A stretch of DNA of 64,000 nucleotides from contig NC_134027.1 in the NCBI RefSeq assembly GCF_964204645.1, positions 6,994,485-7,058,484 of the forward strand, in the 5' to 3' direction. The position numbers were made by a program, and so were the translations under genes. Position 1 is the first letter of the stretch, and each line of letters starts with the position of its first letter. The notes under the pieces are model-generated. The model was not told where the DNA came from. It did not search any database and was given only the letters and a program-made list of their open reading frames with translations. Positions 12,610 to 24,400 of this stretch are shown here, one piece after another. The DNA comes from Tubulanus polymorphus (Eukaryota > Nemertea > Palaeonemertea > Tubulaniformes > Tubulanidae).

Positions 12610-14504
12610 TTATGAGGCCCAAGCTTCTAATTCTCTCAGGTCATCATCCTCAGCTTTAGCTGTAAAAGAAATGAAATAGTTATGGTTTAGAATATGAAAA
12701 TCCTTTGAGTTCCACAGTTGTAGCTCGGAGTCGAGTCTTGCGTTTAATTGAAAATGTACATATTTAGACTCTAGAGTAAAATCAGCGGAACCAGTATGTG
12801 GAACAACTGAGGAACCAGATGCAATGTCTGTAAATTACTAAGAAGTACAAAAACATTCAAATTAAATAGGAAAAGACACTAGTGTTTGAAAAAACTACAT
12901 ACAGAAAGATCCTGGGTGAAACTACATGAACTATGCAAATGAAAAATCCACATACCTTTACTAGGTACTGGTATATCACTACTCGGGATAGCGGGTAACT
13001 CATCAACATCCACTGTTCCACCAACATTCAATAACTGCTCATCAAGTTCCTCTTGTTCTAATTCTTCAAGTTCTGCATTCAATTCATCCTGCATAAAAGA
13101 TGAAAGTACATACACACATTCGTTTGAAAGAAATTGCAGAAATAATCATGAACAATATTAATGGGGTCCAATATACAATATAAACTAGGGGTCCACGGAC
13201 ACCATGCCCACTTGGGTCCCAAGGGAAGTGGTTTGAAATGCTCAACAATCTGACAACTTTAATATTCAAGACCCCCTGGTGAACATATGCTAAAATCAAG
13301 GTCCTTGAAACTCAACACAATCAAGGAACATGTCATGAGCTACAAATTTGTGATTGATTATGGTAACAAAATATGCCTAGGTACCAATATAATGTGGAAA
13401 TATGAAGTTATTGCGCTATTCAACGCCCCTGGTGACCATATACAAAAACCAATGGGCACCAAAAAAGGTCACATCCAATTCACCTAATTCTTTTTTTATA
13501 CTGATGGGCCATGGGGGATACAAACATATATGAAAGGTCAAGGTAATAGATTGAATTTCCCGCTGAAAATTTCAAATATGTGTAAAATGTGCTGATTTCA
13601 GCGAACAAAAATGGCCACCAGTCGGCCTTTCATGACTCTTGACTGGGCTAGTTTTTGGGCTGAAGATACATTACACACCTCATCCAGGTCCATATCAAAT
13701 CCAGCAGGTGTAGAAATTGCATTTGAAATTTCTTGTGATAATTCATGCTGATCTTGTATGTCATCCATAACGTCTTGAACTTTGTCTATGTCCCTAGAAA
13801 ACAAAAAATGTATGCAATGAATTTCATCTTCAAGCTATTCAAATTCTGAATAATCTAAACTGAGTCGAACTTACAAGCCTTGATGAGCCCCTTTCAAAGC
13901 TTGCGCAGCATAATCCATAGCCTTAAACACCTCAGTATTCGTACTAGCATTTTCTAGGCCTTCTCTTTGGAATTCAATAGTTGAAAGAGTACCATCGATC
14001 TGCGTTAACTGTTTATCAAAACGGTGTTTTTTCTTCAATGCATTCAGAGCAACTAAGATAAGAAACAAAAATCTTTTTATGAATTCTAAATGAATTAAAG
14101 TAAGATTTGCATGCCCATGCATAGTGCAGTTTAACTGCAGTTTACTGTTTAGGTCACCTTTCTACTGTGTGGCGCTAGTGAGAACCATAAGTTAGATACC
14201 GTACATAACCATTAGGGACATCTAAACTGCAAATTCTCCGCCATAGCCTATGCAATGCCAGTCTACCTACTATTAGACCATAGTGCCTAGGCTACTACTT
14301 CTAAACTATCTACCTACCTCGTTTGTTTGTACGGGCATTCTTTTTCGCAACAGCATTCTGTTCATTTATTTTCTTCTCTAAAAATTCTGACTTTTTTGCC
14401 AACATTTCTTCAATTTCTCTGAGCCTCTGAATTGCTTCTTGAGGACTGGGGCCCTTTCCATCTTTCTTTCCAGTCCCGAAGAGTTTTTGAACGAGTTTGC
14501 TCAT
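12610..14504 (-). CDS. CHMP4: Charged multivesicular body protein 4 (ESCRT-III Snf7 subunit)
   Basis: Five exons on the minus strand: 14318-14504, 13875-14052, 13679-13793, 12956-13088 and 12610-12659, giving 220 aa (human CHMP4B is 224). The start fits the family: MSKLVQKLFG, then PSPQEAIQRLREIEEMLAKK, then the basic linker. The core QLTQIDGTLSTIEFQRE is almost invariant in CHMP4. The acidic middle DELNAELEELEQEELDEQLL and the C-terminal LRELEAWAS (helix that binds VPS4 and ALIX) are intact. CHMP4 polymerises on membranes to drive vesicle budding, abscission and membrane repair. The gene is divergent from the secreted precursor at 15496. Confidence in the family is high; a vertebrate A/B/C paralogue cannot be assigned. 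Confidence 0.96.
13150..13520. repeat. Dispersed-repeat-like block in CHMP4 intron
   Basis: Intron 13089-13678 contains two diverged copies of a motif: accccctggtgaacatatg near 13270 and cgcccctggtgaccatatac near 13424, each preceded by a tattcaa stretch. Further gggtcc words lie around 13160-13215. The pattern suggests an internally repeated non-coding element. I cannot name the family. Confidence 0.35.
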
Positions 14505-15495
14505 TTTCAGTTTTGTGTCGTGACGGATGTTGGCTGTTGCTGTTGTTAGCTGCTGGATCCTTCAATTCGATTATTCTTTGTTTATCGAATAGGTTAATTC
14601 GGCAAGTAAAGGTTATGTTAGAAAGATCAATGACTCAGAATCACGAACAAATCGCGATGACAAAGTAGTTGAAAAGGCCAAAAGTAAAAAGTACAATTCT
14701 CGATTTTTCACTTCCTGGTTCTCGCGCCAGCTAGCGGACGCTTCTCACGTTGAATTGAATTGGTAGTACTAATTATCGAAAAATACCGTTCTGGTAATTT
14801 ATCACAGAGCGGGCTTTGCGAGCGGTCACCCTTGACGTGGTCCTGGATTGGCAGGAAGTTGCATCCAACGGACTCACTGGATTTTGCTGTCTTATAATGA
14901 CACCACTCACCAGATATCAGTGAAAGTCATTCTACAATCGCCAGATCGGGGCAATTGAGTCTCAGACTCAAGTGAGAGTCTCACATCCGCGAACCACACT
15001 AAATTGCGAGATATGCCGCTTGATATCTTAATCAATTTTGTAAGATGAATATTCATCGATCCAACCATCACTCGTTTACAGTTCTATCAACTAGAATCAA
15101 CAACGGACCTAAACGAAAAATTCATGAAAATTAAGTGTGATCGATGTATAGAACATTTCGCACCTTTCGACAATACCTTTTGACATATTTTTAGGAGCAC
15201 CGGTCACACTAGCAATGTTTGATGAAACGAGATTTTCATAAAATCGGGCCCAGAATAAGCTAATTACTTCGCACTAGGAACAGTTACGTTGGTACACCAA
15301 TATCAAGCTCCGTTGCGACGCGTGCGCAACAGCGACTAGCGACAGAAAGTGGATTATGTGCCGCCCGCTTCAATCAATATACACCATTGCTACGGTAACA
15401 TAGACAGCGAACGAACACACCACAACATCATCAGTATCAACATCAGTCTCCGATCGAGACGCTCTAGAATCAGATTCCGAAAACTGACCGAAATA
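14505..15495. promoter_or_regulatory. Divergent intergenic region of CHMP4 and the secreted precursor
   Basis: About 1 kb separates the two start codons, and the genes point away from each other. No TATA box is evident on either side. Near 15313 there is a GC-rich inverted motif (ttgcgacgcgtgcgcaac) like the cluster at 8930-9200. The precursor's 5' untranslated region probably occupies the last 150 bp or so. Confidence 0.4.
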
Positions 15496-18400
15496 ATGCG
15501 GTCCTATTTCGCCAGCATCCTTGGTATCCTGGTGATTGCCGTTATTTTTTCACAAGCACTAGGACATGCACTCAAGGTAAGTAATGCTTTTTATCGTCGT
15601 CGATTCCTATCACAAGATTTTCCGATTTTATAAGTAATTTGCATCTAATAGTAAGTCTATAGTTTTGGCGGGTAAGTTATTAATGTAGTTAGAACCACAG
15701 CGTCAAAACAACGAAAACATACTCGTAAATCCGACAGAATTAAGTTCAATCGAAACACTAGTTTGAGATGTATTTGAGAACTAAGCGGCAAATATAATGA
15801 AACGTAGAAAACGAATCTTCAACTAGTCAAATTATTTCATTCCTTTACATTATGTAGCATGTTTAGAAAAATCATGCTAAAAATATCGCGATTCATTCAC
15901 TTGTATCGAATACATTTTAACTAAAATTCATGGTTTCCATTTCGATTATGATAATTTGTATTCTTTTGCGCAGTTTGAAAATGATTATTTCACCAGCCTT
16001 TCGATCGTTCAATCCGGCAACATATTTACCACGCATCATTGGCCGTTCACACTAGTAGGCCAGCACGGGATGCGATATTTGGCGAAACACCAGTCACAGT
16101 CACCTGATTATCTATCTAACCGCATCAAATAGTGGAACAGTGATTTTCAATGGGATCCACAGCTGTATCTATTATCATATGTTAACAAATTCAGACGACA
16201 TCCCCACAAATATAGATTGATTAAATGATAACAGCCCCGAAAGATGAAGTCTGATCCATGAAACTGGCCCCAAGATCTATCCAAATTACTTGTTCTAAAG
16301 TAATGCCTTTTGACCATTATAAAATACCCCATGCGCACGCACGCACACATTTTTATTCGTGATATTCCGATTATTTTTGATCAAATTTCTAAAATTACTT
16401 TTGACACTTGAATTTATACGTATCTAGCCAACAGTTACAGCGAATACTGCGAATAATATATTATACTTAATGGGCTCTGTGTACGAAAAACAGTTATTTT
16501 TCACTATCGACTCTTCAGCTAACGTTTGGTTTTGAAGTAGCGCACATCTAATAATAATCACCATCATCAATTCTGGCTCGTAATGCAAGTGCATTTAAAA
16601 AATTCTCGCCGCGGCATCGTTTGAATAATATCACGTCAATTTTGCCTCGTTATTCGGCGTCAGAAAATGCATGTTGGTTATGGGTATGTACGAGGGTTGT
16701 CATGTTTATGCTACATGAAAACAAGCCAGACTTGCTTCTGAGTGGGGAACAACCCTGTGGGATTCTCGACGAATTAAATATTTACTGACGCGGGATGGTT
16801 TGTTCCCCTAGGTTCATAATTTAGTAACGCTTTTTAGACAACTTTGAGTATTACTAATGATGATTGTAATTTGTATCCGTTAGTTTATATTGAAAACGCC
16901 AGCAAAAATTTCAATCCCAATAGTCACAACTACGCGCACGAAGCCATAGAGGTGACGACGCACTTCAGAAAAAGTATTTCTCAATTTGAAATATTAAACA
17001 TACTTTCGCCGAAACAATATAAACGTTTTACCACGATTAGGACAATCTGTATTAATCACCATTTCGACCATAAAAAAGTGATTGCAGTACAAATATAATT
17101 TTTATCACCGACCAATTACTGTTATAAAGTGACTGTTATATATGTTAGCAATTGAATTTTATTTATTAAATTGAATCTTATTTACATTATACAAGTTATT
17201 ATACATACATTCAATGCTACACACAATATATAAATTATACAAGATTATATAATAAATGATGTAATAATATAACCGGCAGTATAATGAAGGACACAGTACA
17301 AACCTAGATGCTGTGCCCCAGCAAGCAGGAGGTACTTTGCCCTAACGAACAGAATGAATCGATGACATGGAGGTGAAATGAATTGAATACGATTCAATAT
17401 CCATCAGTCATCAAAGGCGCTGCTATGAAAAAAAAGTTGAATCCCTGGTGACCGGTTAAAGAAAATAATACGAAAAATTATTTGATTAAGTGATTTTAGA
17501 TTCTATATCAAAGGATTTTACGTGAATAAATGACTAATTTCGTAAAATTCCACACGTGTACGAGTGAAGTAATTTTAATGTCAACAGGATTTACCCTATG
17601 TATCCAACAGACAGGATCTATACGCAGTTTTGCCAAACTAATCCCCACTATATTTCACTGCGAACACCTGCAGCTCCTGAAATTATAGTCAGTCATCAAT
17701 GACTCATATAAATACGATTTTTACGCGCAAGTGCTTGCGCATTGTTTAAATAGCTGGCTTTTCATCAGTTAACTTCTGCCCATCAGAATCATCAGATGCT
17801 GCCCATCGGATATATATCTATATACACTCAATGACATTTTATATACATGATCTCTTGTTCTTTGCTTTTCTGTTAATTTCCTTCGTGAATTCATTATCTA
17901 CCTTTAGCCAGTTGAAATGAATACGCTAGAAATGTTATTTGAATGTAATGCGCACATGAAGCGAATTTAGCACACAAAAAAATAAATTGATCTGGGCCTC
18001 TGAAGTGTAAATGAACAAGAATTGAAAATGAATATTTGATAACCTAAGAAGGATTACCTCTACACGTATAGATTAATCAATTATACCTCACCAAAGCTAG
18101 CTATTTTAGGATTAAAACCAAGTGAATAGGTGATTAAAGGGGATATAACATATATAGAGAAATTCACATAAGTAGAATTTATTGTGCTATTCATGTAGTA
18201 CGTAATCATTTTTTTTTCTAGCAAACATTCGCATACCAATGAATATATACCGGTATCCAGTAAACGCAATTTTCCTCTCAATCTGAGGGCAACTTTTCTT
18301 ATCTGCACAATAATCTGGTCAATCGGTAGCTTTTTCGGATTCTAGTGACGCGATGGAAGCCAAATAAGATTAACGGGTTATATTGAACAATCGCATTGGC

Positions 18401-21400
18401 GATGTGGTGCAAGAGCTGTTAGCAAACAATGTCCTAATTGGATGAATACCATTTTCACTCCAAAAAAATGAGGTTACCAGCAATTTCGGTAAATCAACTG
18501 TACACAGTCTATATACGTCATTGAGCTGAGTCGAGATCTAGAGTTGTCATGCAACAACCCCCATGTATATAATATGCGACCGTAATGGTTATCTTTGATA
18601 ATACAATCAGCAATAGTGTACGGTTTGTAAGTTGATTATGTCCGTTTCTTTTTCTTCGTTCTGAAACGTTTCGAAAGTTTACGACTCGAATCTGGCGGTG
18701 CCAGGAGATCCCGGTCACTTACGCAGGCACTCGATACTATCGATCTCATGAACTGTTCGATAAAAAGTGACGACAAGGGAAGGTTCCTCTCATCTCTCGG
18801 TATATAATTGCGCAATGTTGGCATCAAGTTTGGTGAAAACGGAAGTCGTAACGGCCTGTGATGAGGACATTTGAAAAACATAATTCGCAATATTAACTCT
18901 GTATTTTCTGATTTATCTTTTATCTATAGAAAGCGTTCCCAGGGCGTGGTCGCATCACGAAGATATCATTGTATCCCTTTCGAGTTGCAGACATATCTGT
19001 GCTAGTGCATTAGTCATTGTTTTTTGGTTTATAAGGCTAGGCAGTCTCAATCGGACATATTTATATTGCGCATATATATTTTTGTCGGAGCTAATCGTAA
19101 ATTCAAAACACGACTTCCGTGGGCGACTCATGGGACCTGCGTGTTGTGAAAAGGAATACAGTTAATGACTGCGATGTCTGCGGACGCGGCCGATGATTAA
19201 TTCTAGCCGGCGCTCGGCTTCTGCTCTGTCGAAGCAAAACAGAAAAACCGCTAAAATCTCATTTTTACAATCGATAAGCTACAGCCGCAACGGTGGTTGT
19301 TATTAATTAGATTTTCCAGACGAGATAACTTGACAATAGTGTTTGATGCATTTGAAACCCATAGAGTGCATTATCCACAGAAACACATCCATATCAACTA
19401 ACACTCCAAACACAAATGGCATGTCTTTCAATGAAATTAGACATGATTCCATCAATTACATCAAATTCAAGATATCGCTATTATGTTTCTGTTGCATTCT
19501 TTCTCAAAGATTCTCCAATTTTCAATTTGGGGACCTATCTCTCTGCTAGTTGTGTGGTCTGATAGATGATAAAGTAAGTCATCTTCCAGAGAGATGTGGC
19601 ATGAAACCTTGTAAGGTGTTTTTGTGAAAATCAAGCTGCGGCCAGGTACGTCCGCTAACCTGGGAACGGCTGCGTGTGATTCGACGCTGAGAACATCGCC
19701 ACTCTATGCTGAAAGTAGAAAGGTTTATGCTGAAAGTAGAGCATAACATTTATGTTTATAAGCCTATGATAACATCGGTTTGGCTTCTAAAAGAAAACAA
19801 TCCAACATGACTTATGTTTTCTTGAATATATATTCAATTTTACATAGCACTCTAATCACTGCAGCATTGTTAGGTCGACTAAATCGCCACATGGCAATAA
19901 AGACCTCAATCAACATATTAATGGTGTTGCTCGATAACTTCACAAATGGATGTGAATACATACGATCATATATGCTAGTATCTGTCTGTCTGTGTGTCTG
20001 TCTATCCATCTATCATCGATGGCGTTGATCGTTTACGTGATCTGTCAACGCTTGATTACCAATTCTGTCTCCATATGCTAACGTTTCACTGGGACCATAG
20101 CACAGGCAATTACATCTATCCCCGCATTGACCGGTGTTGCGGGCTTATTGCGCTGTTATCGGCGGATTAATGTAATTGCCATTTGACGACCTCATCGTCG
20201 ATAATAAATGAATCTATTCAAATCGACTGCTTTTTCCTTATTTAGTGGCAGTGTTTTTACCAAGATGTAGTCAGTAATGGCATAAATTTTCACTACGTCC
20301 GTACGTATACTCCTCAAAACGAATAGACTATCGGGTTCTTTCTTTGTATCCAACTCAATAGTTATTGGGCATTTAAAAAATTAGTTTACCTACTTCAGCT
20401 CTAGCATCAGTATCAACTGTTTCGATGCACGGAAAGTGTCCTCAGCTGGGAACGGACACACGTGCTTGCCGACTGATGAATGATATTGACTAATTACGAT
20501 CCAGTCGTCTGAGTCGTGAGCACTTCCTGCCTTTTCCAATCTTGTCAAAGATCGGGATATGCAAGCAGTTCTACGACATGGAGTAATTGTTCTGTCAGTA
20601 TGAATGCTGCTGTTATGCCCGATATTCAGGAAATGTATATTTTTAATTTGTTTTAAGAATTCATAGGATTAGTTGATGTTGACAGTGCTGTCCCAGTCAG
20701 ACTTTTACTTCAATAACAATCGAAAAAAATCCGCCAGATGAGATTTTTTTAAACATATTAACATAGTTGCTAAGTAACAGTTTATTTGCATGCTGAGTCA
20801 TGCGTCTGAGACGAATATTGTATGAAATAAATCAGCAGCATTCTGCAACAAACTGAGCATCTAATGAATAGCCCGAGTACTTCATAGTCAATAAAATGAT
20901 AATATATCATGACGCTTTACGTTTAAGAGCCCCAAGAAGCCATCACAAAATGTTCATCTCTTCGCATGTCGTATAATTGTATAATGGATTGGATTTCATC
21001 ATGGGTTTTTTGTATTGCTCGGGAGCTCGTTTCATGCCTCAACGTAGGCTTAACAATGTACGCACTTCACAGCAATCATTGCGGGTAGTCGGATCTGAGG
21101 TAAATAAAATGATTTTCGATATCACCACAAAAATTGCTATGTAAGTAAAAGACAGACACAGATGAAATTTCAAGTTCTTCCCCATGTCTGGTGTACAGTT
21201 CCGTTCTAGGGTGAGTCTCCCATTTCTTTGTCATCCATTAAAACTGCATTGTCCACGACAGGTTCTTAATTACGACGTCGCTTTTTTGTTCAGCGCTAAG
21301 GCAGTCAGCACTGACCTTTTATCCCAGTCCGTCACTTTCGCGTGATGACCAATATGACGCGCTATGACGTCACATGCTCACGTGTGGTATGCCTCCACGC

Positions 21401-24400
21401 TACATAAGCCATCCTGTTAATGGTAATATCGTATTGCATTGTATTGTATTGAAGAACCTCTCACTCAGTCTTGAAATAGTCTGACAGAACATCCACTCTG
21501 TTAAAGTAATGGTTTTATTCATCCAAAATAATGATTGCTGATAAGATCGTTTCGGCTTGAGTCTTTTTAGGGGGAAGAAATCAGACAAATAATTGCATAA
21601 AGCCCGATAAATTCGACCACTCCATCTAATCTTATATATTCGATTTTAATTCAGATTTATTCAGAATATTCCCACGTTGATTTGACGTCTGCTCTGCCAG
21701 TATTCCTATTCTTCTTATTCGACAATTTGAGAATCAAATCAGCGCTGATTCATTCCGAGAACGGGCTCAAGGCGAACACAAAGAATTTCATTCCTCACGG
21801 GTACTGCGCCGACTACGCCGCCATTACCCAATTTTTGCTCTAGTCTTGAATAAATTTCTACAAAGCGGAGATTGCACGACGTTACGAGTTGCATAAATTC
21901 CCGTCTTAAAATATACGAGTGTGTAATTTACCCAATTTGATTCAGATATTCATGAACGGTGGTGTCTGATGCTTATAAGTTGGACGTACTGTATGAACGG
22001 GTTCAAGCTCGCCTACTCGGTGGCCAACGTAACGAAAAACGCATAAGATCTTCTGATTTTAGTATCAATTAACGACACACTGTTTGAATAATTTCAAGTG
22101 AATGTCATTGGTTTGTTATTTCATTTGATTTCTGCCACATGTGTTTCACTTTACTATTGATGTACGTACGTACGTATAAATTGTCGGCATATGGAACGAC
22201 GTGTCATTTAAAACCGGTGTCTAAACGGTGCTCTATTTCGACTTAAATATCAATATATTTCTAATATACCAGATGCGTGTTATAAATTCAAAAGCTTCAA
22301 AATATTGTATGGTTTGAATTTCGAAAATATCTTACGCGGGCGGCGAGAGAGAGAAAAATGTAGCACCGTCGACAGGCTGAACTACGTGATTTAGTTTTCT
22401 TGCCCCGTTACTAACGCGCGTCGCGGAAACACTAGACCACGAGAACACTCAACGAGCAGAACTTCTGAAATCCCGAGATGAACGGCAGACGATGAATTTA
22501 ATGGACGTTTAGCGAATTTATGGCACTTAAACCGTTCTTACGTTTCCGTATGTGTTTCACGCGCGCCGTTCAACAAAATAATCCGCAATTTATGTCAGAA
22601 TCGCAATAATACGACGAAGAATATCGCGCCGTCGTCGAAAATTATTTACACAGTGATATTCATTCATCGAGTGACTCTTAAAGATTTCCGTGCCTTAACA
22701 TTTTTACCGTATTACCTAGAATTATCAAACCGATAATTTCGTCCAACTCTATGCCCGGTACAAGCACCAGTATATCATTATTTATTCTGGTTCGGTTCGC
22801 TTGATTTTAATAACAGTATACATTTTCGAAAATGCATTTTATATTCTGTCTCGTAAAAAGCACTCGTAACGCCAATTTAGAATATTGTTTTGTAGAAAAA
22901 CACTTAACTCGGTTATGTGGTAGGTGCGTGCGCCAGTTTAAATACGTTAAATTGAGTCAAGCGAAAGCAGCCATTAATACCACCGACTGTTTAATAAATG
23001 GGTCTTACATAAATCCGACGAAAAATTACCCATTATCTACCGCATGGAAAGTTGAAATTAGCAAATGGTTTTTGGAAAAAATTTGATTTAGGCTTACAGG
23101 TCTACCGTCAAATACTGGGACGTATTGGATAGAGCAAGCATATCGGATTCACGAACGAACATCTTAGGTTTCGGCAACCCGAGACCAGAGTCGTTAATGC
23201 ATTTGACAGCTGTATTCATAGCATGTATCTTCGAATAACTGCCGCTAAAGCTCGGGGAGATTTTCGATAATTCTAGTATTCACAATACCATCTATATATT
23301 TGCATATTAAAATATACGTTCCACATACGTTATGCACACGAAACTGTACTTATTTATGTATTATGTAATATAAAGGAAGTGAAAAGATTATAGACAAGTA
23401 ACGACAACATATAAATAGTGTGACCATTTAATCCTTATAACATTATTGGTATCATTAACTTTGATCTTAAACAGTTTCAGAAACGATGAGAATCTTTAAG
23501 ACTTGATGACTGAACGCCTTCATGGCGACCGGTGAACTTTTCGCTACAAAATACGAACAGCATACAGTAATCTATTATCAAATTAGATATACATAGCTTG
23601 GCTTATCAAGTAATGCGTTTGGTATGGACGAATATGTATGGAATACAAATGACTGGTATATGAATTGGTAACAGCATCGAGTTACTTTACCGTGTAATGG
23701 CCACCCTGGGTATACAACCATGGTTACAGAATATATATGCACCCCCTGATTTGCGTCATAACGATTCAGAAGTTGACATCGGTGTTGAGTTAACATTAAT
23801 ACAAATTCTTGGGAATCATTTTGGGATCAAATTCATATTCATATTTTACGTATTCTAATATGTAAATATTTTCGTTCCAGGATTCAGAACAAGAGTTGCA
23901 TCGAGTAAAACGCAGTGAGCTTGAAGATGCACAGAAAGTATTGCAACGTGTGAAGCGCGAAGCCATCTTACAGCGCGTTAAACGTCAGCAATTTGACGAC
24001 GTTCTCAACGCCGCTCAGGACATGGAGCTGCAAAGAGTAAAACGAAGCCGCCGAGATCTCGCAGAAGAAGACGTGTTGGAACGAGTTAAACGATCGAAAC
24101 GCCACGCCAGTAAATTTGAGCAGGCAAGTAAACGCCACCATGATCTTCGAAAAAGAAAAGATTTTGTAGATCACCACCACGATGGTTCCTTCGATCATAA
24201 AGTACACACCCATAGCAAACGATATGACGTCATTAACCATGCTGTTGGCCCGGTCACGTTTGACGAATACAAAAGGCTTTCAGAAAATATCGATGAAAAG
24301 AGACACGGAACACATGAGGATGAAAAGAGACACGGAACTCATGAAGACGAAAAGAGACACGGGACTCATGAAGACGAAAAGAGACACGGGACTCATGAAG

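Noticed and set aside
18636-18890. Minus-strand open frames ending in a Lys/Arg-rich tail
   Set aside because: No start context, no splice structure and no family resemblance. They lie inside the long intron of the precursor gene.
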